Origin: Candidatus Symbiothrix sp.
GTDB taxonomy: Bacteria; Bacteroidota; Bacteroidia; Bacteroidales; Azobacteroidaceae
Assembly (NCBI GenBank): GCA_031270525.1
Contig: JAISXN010000133.1
Location: forward strand, 1-11,738
Length of the DNA stretch: 11,738 bases
Direction of reading: 5' to 3'
Shown: positions 5,942 to 11,738 of the stretch, piece after piece
Numbering within the stretch: position 1 is the stretch's first letter
Layout of the letters: each line of letters opens with the position of its first letter
Notes under the pieces: model-generated
The model's database searches: none
What the model saw: only the letters and a program-made list of their open reading frames with translations
What the model was told of the DNA's origin: nothing
Translations under genes and position numbers: made by a program

Positions 5942-7186
5942 ATGGCAAAAATCAAACCATTTAAGGGAATTCGTCCTCCCAAAAATTATGTAACCAAGGT
6001 TGCTTCCCGCCCATACGATGTACTAAGTTCGGAAGAAGCAAGAGCCGAAGCGGCAGGTAACGAAAAATCTTTGTATCACATCATTAAACCGGAAATTGAT
6101 TTTCCGGCGGGAAAAGATGAACACGACCCCGATGTGTATGACAAAGCAGTCGAAAATTTCAAACGATTCAAAGAAAAAGGCTGGCTGGTTCAGGACGAAA
6201 AGGAAAACTATTATGTATATGCACAAACCATGAATGGACGCACCCAATACGGATTGGTCGTTTGTTCGTATGTAAACGATTACATGACAGGTCTTATCAA
6301 AAAACATGAATTGACACGGAAAGACAAGGAAGAAGACCGCATGAAACATGTTCGTATCAACAATGCAAACATTGAACCGGTATTTTTTGCTTATCCCGAC
6401 AATCCGGCGCTTGAAGCAACTGTCTCGGAAATCGTAAAGCAAACGCCTGAGTATGATTTTGTTTCTTCCGATGGTATCGGCCATCATTTTTGGGTGATTA
6501 GCGACGAAGCCGTGATTCAAAAAATCACGGAGCTTTTTGCAAAAATACCTTATTTATATATAGCCGACGGACATCACCGTTCGGCTGCGGCAGCCCTGGT
6601 AGGCGCCGGGAAAGCCAAACAAAATCCGTATCACACCGGAAAAGAAGAATACAATTATTTCATGGCGGTTTGTTTTCCTGCCAACCAGTTGAAAATCATG
6701 GATTACAATCGCGTTGTGAAAGACTTGAACGGCTTGACTCCCGATGAATTTCTGGTTAAATTGAGCGCTGATTTTCAGGTAACAGACCAAGGCGAAGCTA
6801 TTTATCATCCCCAAAAATTGCATAATTTTTCTTTATATTTGGGTGGACATTGGTATTCCTTAGACGCCAAACCGGGGACTTACAATGACAATGACCCCAT
6901 TGGCGTACTTGACGTAACGATTTCATCCAATTTAATTTTGGATAAAATTTTGGGAATAAAAGACTTGCGTACCGATAAGCGGGTTGACTTCGTCGGCGGG
7001 CTTCGCGGCCTGGAAGAACTGAAACGTCGCGTGGACAGCGGGGAAATGCTTGCAGCGCTTGCCCTTTATCCGGTTTCGATGAAGCAGTTGATAGACATAG
7101 CCGATACGGGAAATATTATGCCGCCGAAAACAACCTGGTTTGAACCGAAGTTGCGTTCGGGACTGGTAATCCATGAATTGAGTTAA
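5942..7186 (+). CDS. DUF1015 family protein
   Basis: This 414-residue protein belongs to the DUF1015 family (PF06245), whose biochemical role is not established. Family landmarks visible are FKGIRPPKNYVTKVASRPYD near the N-terminus, with RPYDV at 23-27, the KKHELTRKDKEEDRMKH block at 120-136, and YIADGHHRSAAAALV at 206-220, a histidine-rich stretch that is the most conserved part and could be catalytic or metal-binding. There is no signal peptide, so it is cytosolic. In many Bacteroidales I recall this gene next to serC and serA, but no serine-synthesis gene is present here; instead it is followed 37 bases later by a NahK-like sugar kinase, with which it probably forms an operon. It is full length with no sign of damage. 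Confidence 0.88.
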   Translation: MAKIKPFKGIRPPKNYVTKVASRPYDVLSSEEARAEAAGNEKSLYHIIKPEIDFPAGKDEHDPDVYDKAVENFKRFKEKGWLVQDEKENYYVYAQTMNGRTQYGLVVCSYVNDYMTGLIKKHELTRKDKEEDRMKHVRINNANIEPVFFAYPDNPALEATVSEIVKQTPEYDFVSSDGIGHHFWVISDEAVIQKITELFAKIPYLYIADGHHRSAAAALVGAGKAKQNPYHTGKEEYNYFMAVCFPANQLKIMDYNRVVKDLNGLTPDEFLVKLSADFQVTDQGEAIYHPQKLHNFSLYLGGHWYSLDAKPGTYNDNDPIGVLDVTISSNLILDKILGIKDLRTDKRVDFVGGLRGLEELKRRVDSGEMLAALALYPVSMKQLIDIADTGNIMPPKTTWFEPKLRSGLVIHELS

Positions 7187-7223
7187 ATTACATATTAGTT
7201 TTTATCTTTTAATTTATTCACAA

Positions 7224-8288
7224 ATGAAACAGACCGATTTAATACAACATTTTCAGACAGAAGGAACTGTAATATCCGTAGCGCCTTTGGGAGCCGGACA
7301 CATCAACGATTCGTTCCTCGTAAAAACAGGAGAAACAGATAAACCCGATTACTTGTTGCAAAGGATTAATCACCATATATTTAAAGATGTGGAACTGTTA
7401 CAGAACAATATCCTGCACGTTACCAACCATATCCGTAAGAAACTGATTGAAAAAGGAGAAACGGGCATTGAGCGGAAAACATTGACCATTATTCCGGCAA
7501 AAGACGGAAAATTGTTTTATTTCGACGGGGAAAATTACTGGCGGGTATATCTTTTCATTCAAGGAGGAAAAAGTTATGACGCTATTACGCCCGCCCTGGC
7601 ATACTCTGCCGGAAAAGCTTTCGGTGAATTTCAGTCATATCTGTCCGATATTCCCGAAAAAATTTATGAAACGATTCCCAATTTCCACAATATGGAATTC
7701 CGCTTGGAACAATTCCGGGAAGCCGTAGCCAACGATAGCGCCGGTCGCGTAGCAGACCATCCGGAAATTATTGCGGCAATCGAATCCCGCGCGGAAGAAA
7801 TGACCCGGGTAGAACGAATGGGGCGCGAAGGAAAACTGCCCAAACGTATCAATCATTGCGATACCAAAGTAAATAATGTGTTGTTTGACGAGGAAGGGAA
7901 AGTACTCTGTGTCGTCGATCTGGATACCGTGATGCCCGGATATGTTGTTTCGGATTTTGGGGATTTTATCAGGACAGGCGCCAATACCGGAGCGGAAGAC
8001 GACGCTAATCTGGAAAACATAAGCGTTGATTTGGATATTTATGCAAGTTACGCCAAGGGTTATCTGGAAACAGCGCGTTCTTTTTTATTACCGGTGGAAA
8101 TCGAACTTCTGCCTTTCGGCGCACGCTTATTGACTTATATGCAAACCGTCCGTTTCTTTACCGACTACCTGAACGGCGATACTTATTATAAGATTCATTT
8201 CCCGGAACATAATTTGCAACGAACTAAAGCGCAGTTGAAATTATTGACGGATTTGGAAGAAAAGCGGGATAAACTCGTTTTGAAATAA
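7224..8288 (+). CDS. NahK-like sugar 1-kinase (phosphotransferase family)
   Basis: The 354-residue protein has the aminoglycoside-phosphotransferase/choline-kinase fold. Motifs are a glycine loop LGAGHINDSFLV (22-33), LLQRIN (44-49), the catalytic Brenner motif HCDTKVNNVLF (211-221, H211, D213, N217 or N218), the metal-binding VDLDTVMPG (231-239), then DFGDFIR (244-250) and a C-terminal RFFTDYLNGDTYYK (310-323). The DTKxNNVLFD, CVVDLDTVMPG and VRFFTDYLNGD segments closely resemble bifidobacterial N-acetylhexosamine 1-kinase (NahK), which phosphorylates GlcNAc or GalNAc at C1 for salvage of host glycans. The substrate here is inferred; no lacto-N-biose phosphorylase or UDP-sugar genes are near. 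It probably shares a transcript with the DUF1015 gene; a poor promoter-like word TATCTTTT at 7203-7210 might add a second start. Confidence 0.82.
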   Translation: MKQTDLIQHFQTEGTVISVAPLGAGHINDSFLVKTGETDKPDYLLQRINHHIFKDVELLQNNILHVTNHIRKKLIEKGETGIERKTLTIIPAKDGKLFYFDGENYWRVYLFIQGGKSYDAITPALAYSAGKAFGEFQSYLSDIPEKIYETIPNFHNMEFRLEQFREAVANDSAGRVADHPEIIAAIESRAEEMTRVERMGREGKLPKRINHCDTKVNNVLFDEEGKVLCVVDLDTVMPGYVVSDFGDFIRTGANTGAEDDANLENISVDLDIYASYAKGYLETARSFLLPVEIELLPFGARLLTYMQTVRFFTDYLNGDTYYKIHFPEHNLQRTKAQLKLLTDLEEKRDKLVLK

Positions 8289-8301
8289 TTCGCGCGGATT
8301 A

Positions 8302-8333
8302 TTTGGATAATATCACTAAAAAGACTACCTTTG
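8302..8333 (+). promoter_or_regulatory. Promoter of tRNA-Lys
   Basis: TTTG at 8302-8305, 20 bases, then a perfect -7 word TACCTTTG at 8326-8333, ending 15 bases before the tRNA. It is the cleanest Bacteroidota promoter in the window. Confidence 0.75.
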
Positions 8334-8348
8334 CACCCGTCTTTAAAA

Positions 8349-8421
8349 GTCTCCGTAGCTCAGTTGGTAGAGCAAATGACTCTTAATCATTGGGTCCAGG
8401 GTTCGAGTCCCTGCGGGGACA
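8349..8421 (+). tRNA. tRNA-Lys (anticodon CTT)
   Basis: A full 73-base cloverleaf is visible: acceptor GTCTCCG with CGGGGAC, D arm GCTC-AGTTGGTA-GAGC, anticodon stem AATGA/TCATT around CTCTTAA with anticodon CTT at 8382-8384, T arm CAGGG-TTCGAGT-CCCTG, and discriminator A at 8421. CCA is not encoded. It decodes AAG. It has its own promoter and terminator. tRNA 3' ends often serve as integration sites, but I found no second copy of its 3' end in the window. Confidence 0.96.
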
Positions 8422-8430
8422 CAGATACGG

Positions 8431-8460
8431 AAGCAGTTACAAAAAGTAGCTGCTTTTTTT
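8431..8460 (+). terminator. Intrinsic terminator after tRNA-Lys
   Basis: AAGCAGTTAC (8431-8440) pairs with GTAGCTGCTT (8446-8455) over an AAAAA loop, ten pairs with one G-T, followed by five further T residues. Confidence 0.88.
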
Positions 8461-8463
8461 AGT

Positions 8464-8494
8464 GTGGGTTTGTGGTGGTTTTAGTGGGTTTGTG
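8464..8494 (+). repeat. Direct repeat upstream of the DUF4160 gene
   Basis: GTGGGTTTGTG occurs at 8464-8474 and again at 8484-8494, two DNA helical turns apart. The pair lies upstream of the DUF4160 promoter and its strand is strikingly poor in C. It could be an operator for the HTH protein of the pair, or a simple duplication in a G/T-rich stretch. Confidence 0.3.
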
Positions 8495-8523
8495 ATTTGA
8501 AGAAGAAATTTTAATACAGAAAA

Positions 8524-8555
8524 CTTGCAGGATATAAAAATATATCTTACCTTTG
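8524..8555 (+). promoter_or_regulatory. Promoter of the DUF4160-DUF2442 pair
   Basis: CTTG at 8524-8527, a 20-base spacer and a perfect -7 word TACCTTTG at 8548-8555, 26 bases before the start codon. Same type and spacing as the tRNA-Lys promoter. Confidence 0.65.
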
Positions 8556-8581
8556 TATCATAACCATAAAGAAAAAAAGAA

Positions 8582-8824
8582 ATGCCAACATTATTAATTT
8601 TATTCGGTCTAAGGTTTTATTTCTACTTACGGGATCATGAACCTATTCATATACACGTTCAAAGCGGAGACGGCGAAGCAAAATTTGAAATAGAAACAGA
8701 CATTAAGCTTATTTATAACCACGGATTGAAACCTAAAGACATTCGTTTGGCAGAAAGTATTTTGGAAGAAAACAAGGAAAATTTTATTGCTGAATGGAAA
8801 AAAGCATTTGAAGGGAAAAAATAA
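8582..8824 (+). CDS. DUF4160 domain protein
   Basis: This 80-residue protein matches the DUF4160 pattern (PF13711): an MPT start, then LRFYFYLRDHEPIHIHVQ at 10-27 with D18, H19, P21, H23 and H25, corresponding to the family's D-H-x-P-x-H-x-H core, then a short beta stretch and a C-terminal helical region (DIRLAESILEENKENFIAEW). There is no signal or membrane segment. The family has no firm biochemical role. Genes of this family are commonly found directly before a DUF2442 gene, as here, with seven bases between stop and the next start. The two share one promoter and one terminator, forming a two-gene cassette behind tRNA-Lys. By size and layout it could be the toxin or an effector partner of a toxin-antitoxin-like pair, but that is inference only. 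Confidence 0.85.
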   Translation: MPTLLILFGLRFYFYLRDHEPIHIHVQSGDGEAKFEIETDIKLIYNHGLKPKDIRLAESILEENKENFIAEWKKAFEGKK

Positions 8825-8831
8825 AAGAGCG

Positions 8832-9245
8832 ATGGAAACAAGATTAAAAATAAAAAAACTATGGTTTGATGACAATAAGATTTTCATTCTGACCGATGAC
8901 GGCAAAGAGTTTTGGCAGTCGCTTCTTTGGTATCATCGTTTGCAAGATGCAACCAACGAGCAGCGGAATAATTACAATATATCTTACTCCGGCATACACT
9001 GGCCGGACGTGGACGAAGACATCTCATTTGAAAGTTTTCTTTACGACGATCCCGAACCTTCCGGCATCTCCCGCTTGTTTCTTACACATCCCGAATTAAA
9101 CGCATCGGCAATTGCCCGACAGATGGGAATACAGCAAAGCCTTTTAGCTGCCTATATTCGTGGAACAAAAAAACCATCCCCGGTTCGCGAAAATGAAATT
9201 AAAACCGCAATCAGGCAAATAGGGAAAAAACTATTAGAAATCTAA
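8832..9245 (+). CDS. DUF2442 protein with C-terminal helix-turn-helix
   Basis: The 137-residue protein has a DUF2442 domain (PF10387) at about 10-71, with the typical DGKEFWQSLLWYHRLQDATN and IHWPDVDEDISFESFL segments. Residues about 89-120 (LNASAIARQMGIQQSLLAAY then IRGTKKPSP) read as an Xre-like helix-turn-helix, with a recognition helix around QQSLLAAYIRG. This suggests a DNA-binding protein that may repress its own operon, the usual role of the antitoxin partner. I chose ATG 8832 because the DUF2442 homology starts just after it; an in-frame ATG at 8787 would add 15 basic residues and overlap the DUF4160 gene by 38 bases. An intrinsic terminator follows directly. Confidence 0.83.
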   Translation: METRLKIKKLWFDDNKIFILTDDGKEFWQSLLWYHRLQDATNEQRNNYNISYSGIHWPDVDEDISFESFLYDDPEPSGISRLFLTHPELNASAIARQMGIQQSLLAAYIRGTKKPSPVRENEIKTAIRQIGKKLLEI

Positions 9246-9250
9246 AGATA

Positions 9251-9276
9251 CTGCTCCCTCGAAAGAGCAGTTTTTT
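9251..9276 (+). terminator. Intrinsic terminator after the DUF2442 gene
   Basis: CTGCTC (9251-9256) pairs with GAGCAG (9265-9270) over an 8-base loop and is followed by TTTTTT. It begins 6 bases after the stop codon. Confidence 0.85.
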
Positions 9277-9288
9277 GTCTGCAAAACG

Positions 9289-9319
9289 TTGTATAGCTAA
9301 GCACATTTTTATATCTTTG
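9289..9319 (+). promoter_or_regulatory. Promoter of the nitronate monooxygenase-like gene
   Basis: TTG at 9289-9291, 20 bases, and a perfect -7 word TATCTTTG at 9312-9319. The expected start near 9325 gives a leader of about 65 bases before the chosen ATG. Confidence 0.65.
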
Positions 9320-9390
9320 CACAATGAAGCAGGAAAACAGAGCCTAAAATATCCTCGCTTTATCGAATAATGAATGCAATAGGACGTAAA

Positions 9391-10332
9391 ATGGAAAACA
9401 AATTAACAAATCTATTAAAGATAAAATACCCTATCATCCAGGGAGGAATGGTATGGTGCTGCGGTTGGCAGCTCGCATCGGCTGTGAGTAACAACGGCGG
9501 ATTGGGACTTTTGGGCGCAGGCTCAATGACTCCCGAACTGTTGCGCGAACATATCATCAAATGTAAAGCTGCTACGGACAAGCCTTTTGGCGTAAATGTA
9601 CCGCTGATTTACCATGAAATTGAAGGAATCATGAAAGTTATCATGGAAGAAGGCGTGAAAGTAGTTTTCAGTTCGGCCGGTAATCCGAAAACATGGACTC
9701 AACAGTTGAAAGATCACGGAATAATTGTCGTACACGTCGTTTCCAGTTCCAAATTTGCGCGAAAGGCTGAAGAAGCCGGCGTGGACGCTATCGTTGCCGA
9801 AGGTTTTGAAGCCGGAGGCCACAACGGAAAAGAGGAAACGACGACTATGACATTGATTCCACAAGTGAGAAAAGCAACCGGCTTGCCCTTAATCGCCGCC
9901 GGAGGCATTGCTACCGGAGCCGGATTGTTGGCAGCAATGAGCCTGGGCGCCGACGGCGTACAAATCGGCACGCGGTTTGCCCTTTCGGAAGAAAGTTCCG
10001 CCAGTTCCCCATTCAAAAAACGGTGTACGGAATTGCAGGAAGGGGATACCTTTCTGGCTTTGAAAAAATTATCTCCTACCCGGTTGGTTAAAAACCCTTT
10101 TTTCGACAAAGTGAAAGAAGCGGAAGACCGGGGCGCGTCAGCCGAAGAATTACTCCAATTGTTGGGACGCGGACGTTCCAAACTCGGTATCTTCGAAGGC
10201 GATTTGACGGAAGGCGAACTCGAAATCGGACAAATTGCGTCGTTGATTGACCGAATCGAACCGGTAGAAACGATTATGAAGCAAATTGCCGATGAATATA
10301 ATCACTCGCTAAGCCTTTTACAGAAAATTTAA
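9391..10332 (+). CDS. Nitronate monooxygenase / FabK-like FMN flavoprotein
   Basis: The 313-residue protein is an FMN-binding TIM-barrel enzyme of the nitronate monooxygenase/FabK family. Visible are PIIQGGM (14-20), GGLGLLGAGS (36-45), KPFGVNVPL (64-72), the AEGFEAGGHNG segment (136-146) with H144 at the position of the catalytic histidine, the phosphate-binding LIAAGGIATGAG (167-178), and GVQIGTRFALSEES (189-202). Nitronate monooxygenases detoxify alkyl nitronates such as propionate 3-nitronate, while FabK reduces enoyl-ACP in fatty-acid synthesis; the N-terminal half fits both, and I cannot decide from sequence. I chose ATG 9391 because the family normally begins MENxxTxLL; an in-frame ATG at 9370 would add seven residues. 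It has its own promoter, and efp follows from a separate one, so the two seem independently transcribed. Confidence 0.85.
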   Translation: MENKLTNLLKIKYPIIQGGMVWCCGWQLASAVSNNGGLGLLGAGSMTPELLREHIIKCKAATDKPFGVNVPLIYHEIEGIMKVIMEEGVKVVFSSAGNPKTWTQQLKDHGIIVVHVVSSSKFARKAEEAGVDAIVAEGFEAGGHNGKEETTTMTLIPQVRKATGLPLIAAGGIATGAGLLAAMSLGADGVQIGTRFALSEESSASSPFKKRCTELQEGDTFLALKKLSPTRLVKNPFFDKVKEAEDRGASAEELLQLLGRGRSKLGIFEGDLTEGELEIGQIASLIDRIEPVETIMKQIADEYNHSLSLLQKI

Positions 10333-10333
10333 G

Positions 10334-10363
10334 TTGATTTTTCGTAAAAATTGCCTACCTTTG
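10334..10363 (+). promoter_or_regulatory. Promoter of efp
   Basis: TTG at 10334-10336, a 19-base spacer and a perfect -7 word TACCTTTG at 10356-10363, 36 bases before the efp ATG. It starts just after the stop codon of the preceding gene. Confidence 0.72.
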
Positions 10364-10399
10364 TGCCCGAAAATAATAATTATTAAATAAAACTATCTT

Positions 10400-10963
10400 A
10401 TGATTAATGCACAAGATATTAAAAACGGAACTTGTATCCGGATGGATGGAAGATTGTACTTTGTCATTGAATTTTTGCACGTAAAACCGGGAAAAGGCAA
10501 TACTTTCATGCGCACAACCCTCAAAGATGTTATTGACGGCCGCGTCATCGAACGCCGCTTTAATATCGGTGAAAAATTGGAAGATGTACGGGTAGAACGT
10601 CGCCCATATCAGTATTTATACAAAGAAGGCGAGGACTATATTTTTATGAATCAGGAGACATTTGAACAATATCCTATCGCTCATAGCTTGATAAACGGAG
10701 TGGATTTTCTTCTCGAAGGAATGGTTTTGGACGTCGTTTCCGATGCTTCGACGGAAACCGTACTTTATGCCGATATGCCGGTTAAAGTTCAGATGAAAAT
10801 TACTTATACCGAACCGGGACTGAGAGGTGATACTGCAACCAACACCCTAAAACCTGCCACAGTCGAATCGGGGGCTACAGTGCGGGTTCCGCTTTTTATC
10901 AACGAAGGCGAATTGATAGAAATTGATACCCGCGATGGTTCCTATGTGGGTAGAGCGAAATAA
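10400..10963 (+). CDS. efp: Elongation factor P
   Basis: EF-P binds between the ribosomal P and E sites and speeds peptide bond formation at polyproline stretches. The 187-residue length and three-domain layout are typical. The N-terminal KOW-like domain carries the tip loop KPGKGN (29-34) with lysine at K32, the residue that is modified in E. coli-type EF-P. The C-terminal signature is ITYTEPGLRGDTATNTLKPA followed by VESGATVRVPLFINEGE and DGSYVGR. The tip is lysine rather than arginine, so rhamnosylation by EarP is not expected; no EpmA or EpmB gene is in the window, so its modification state cannot be judged. The ATG at 10400 gives the standard start MINAQDIKNG. Confidence 0.97.
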   Translation: MINAQDIKNGTCIRMDGRLYFVIEFLHVKPGKGNTFMRTTLKDVIDGRVIERRFNIGEKLEDVRVERRPYQYLYKEGEDYIFMNQETFEQYPIAHSLINGVDFLLEGMVLDVVSDASTETVLYADMPVKVQMKITYTEPGLRGDTATNTLKPATVESGATVRVPLFINEGELIEIDTRDGSYVGRAK

Positions 10964-10973
10964 ACCGAGATAC

Positions 10974-11002
10974 GTATCAAAAAGCTTTGTCTTTTGATAT
11001 AC
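10974..11002 (+). terminator. Hairpin between efp and radC
   Basis: GTATCAAAAAG (10974-10984) pairs imperfectly with CTTTTGATATAC (10991-11002) over the loop CTTTGT. The stem is AT-rich and no T-run follows on the + strand, so it may be a weak terminator or only an mRNA hairpin in the efp-radC gap. Confidence 0.3.
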
Positions 11003-11024
11003 TTCCATTTAATCCGAAACATCT

Positions 11025-11720
11025 ATGAGTACAACCAAACTAAGCGTGAAAGATTGGTCTCCCGACGACCAACCGAGGGAAAAGCTCCTGGCAAAAGGAG
11101 TAAATTCCTTGAGTGATGCGGAGTTATTAGCTATCATCATCGGATCGGGAAATACGGAAGAAACGTCTGTGGAATTATCCCAGCGCATTCTTCAAGCGGC
11201 AGCAAATAGCATCAACCGTCTGGGTAAATTATCAGTCAATCATTTGGTATCCAACTTCAAAGGAATTGGAAACGCCAAAGCTATCAGCATTGTCGCCGCT
11301 CTCGAATTAGGGAAAAGAAGAAAAGCGGAAGACACGGAAAGCCGGAAACAAATCCTTTGCAGCATGGATATCTACAACTATTTTTACTCCATGCTTTGCG
11401 ACTTACAGTGTGAAGAACTTTGGGCTTTGTTTATGAACAATGCCTGTCGAATTATCGACCGGGTCAAAATCAGTCAGGGAGGCGTCGGACAAACGCTTGT
11501 TGACGGAAAACTGATTTATAAAGAAGCGCTTACCCGATTGGCTTCAGGTGTAATCCTCTGTCATAACCACCCTTCCGGAAATTCCAAACCCAGCAATCAG
11601 GATGATGAACTGACTTTCCGGATAAAAAAGGGATTGCAGTTGCTTGAAATTTCTTTGCTTGATCACCTGATTTTTTGTGAAGGAAAATATTATAGTTATG
11701 CTGATGAGGGGAGAATATAA
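11025..11720 (+). CDS. radC: RadC family JAB-domain protein
   Basis: The 231-residue product is a complete RadC (UPF0758) protein. The N-terminal part contains LSDAELLAIIIGSG (29-42) and a helix-hairpin-helix FKGIGNAKAISIVAALELG (78-96) expected to contact DNA. The C-terminal JAMM/MPN+ domain has E131 in EELWALF and the metal-binding motif HNHPSGNSKPSNQD (180-193) with H180, H182, S190 and D193, so a zinc site is intact. The name comes from an old repair phenotype in E. coli that was later assigned to another gene; the cellular role is unsettled, with suggested links to recombination and genome maintenance. It lies 61 bases after efp with no clear promoter word between, so read-through from efp is possible. 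The gene stops 18 bases before the window ends. Confidence 0.93.
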   Translation: MSTTKLSVKDWSPDDQPREKLLAKGVNSLSDAELLAIIIGSGNTEETSVELSQRILQAAANSINRLGKLSVNHLVSNFKGIGNAKAISIVAALELGKRRKAEDTESRKQILCSMDIYNYFYSMLCDLQCEELWALFMNNACRIIDRVKISQGGVGQTLVDGKLIYKEALTRLASGVILCHNHPSGNSKPSNQDDELTFRIKKGLQLLEISLLDHLIFCEGKYYSYADEGRI

Positions 11721-11738
11721 ATATAAAAAGAATATTTT

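Noticed and set aside
6023..6520. 165-codon open frame on the minus strand
   Set aside because: It lies wholly antisense to the well-supported DUF1015 gene and its translation, rich in F, I and C, is typical of a shadow frame.
8349..9276. Integrated element using tRNA-Lys as attachment site
   Set aside because: No duplicate of the tRNA 3' end and no integrase were found; the cassette's position behind the tRNA is suggestive only.
9324..9347. Seven-codon leader peptide MKQENRA upstream of the nitronate monooxygenase-like gene
   Set aside because: It lacks a run of regulatory codons or an attenuator hairpin, so it is probably chance.
9714..10181. 155-codon open frame on the minus strand
   Set aside because: It is antisense to the nitronate monooxygenase-like gene and has no family resemblance.

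Overview
The window is a stretch of chromosome from a member of the Bacteroidota, most likely of the order Bacteroidales; I cannot place the genus. The evidence is the low-to-moderate GC content, the near absence of Shine-Dalgarno sequences, repeated promoters of the Bacteroidota form (TTG or TTTG, 19-20 bases, TAnnTTTG), and several proteins that read like Bacteroides orthologues: a RecD-like helicase, a coiled-coil lipoprotein, a DUF1015 protein, a NahK-like kinase and EF-P. All convincing genes are on the + strand.

Bases 1-1329 hold the 3' end of murB (cell-wall precursor synthesis), cut by the window edge, followed closely by a PhnP-like metallo-beta-lactamase-fold hydrolase. Bases 1330-2062 are the only long gene-free stretch. 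It contains a MITE-like element of about 443 bp with 66-bp inverted arms that include a perfect 29-bp core, then an ordinary upstream region for the next gene. Bases 2063-5754 hold a RecD/Pif1-like helicase and, behind a likely promoter, a run of an unnamed helical protein with an 18-bp tandem repeat in its coding sequence, rsmI (16S rRNA methylation) and a coiled-coil lipoprotein.

Bases 5766-8460 hold tRNA-Gly(CCC), a terminator, a DUF1015 protein with a NahK-like sugar kinase (probably one operon), then tRNA-Lys(CTT) with its own promoter and terminator. Bases 8461-9276 are a small self-contained cassette: promoter, DUF4160 protein, DUF2442 protein with a C-terminal helix-turn-helix, terminator. 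It looks like a toxin-antitoxin-type or regulatory pair inserted behind the tRNA. Bases 9289-11720 return to housekeeping genes: a nitronate monooxygenase/FabK-like flavoprotein, elongation factor P and RadC, the first two with their own clear promoters.

Most of the window is ordinary core genome. The points most worth a second look are the inverted-repeat element, whose two arms differ in a way that keeps a reading frame; the hexapeptide repeat array, which shares a 13-base word with that element; and the DUF4160/DUF2442-HTH cassette. I do not see a clearly new multi-gene system such as a defence island, CRISPR array or prophage.
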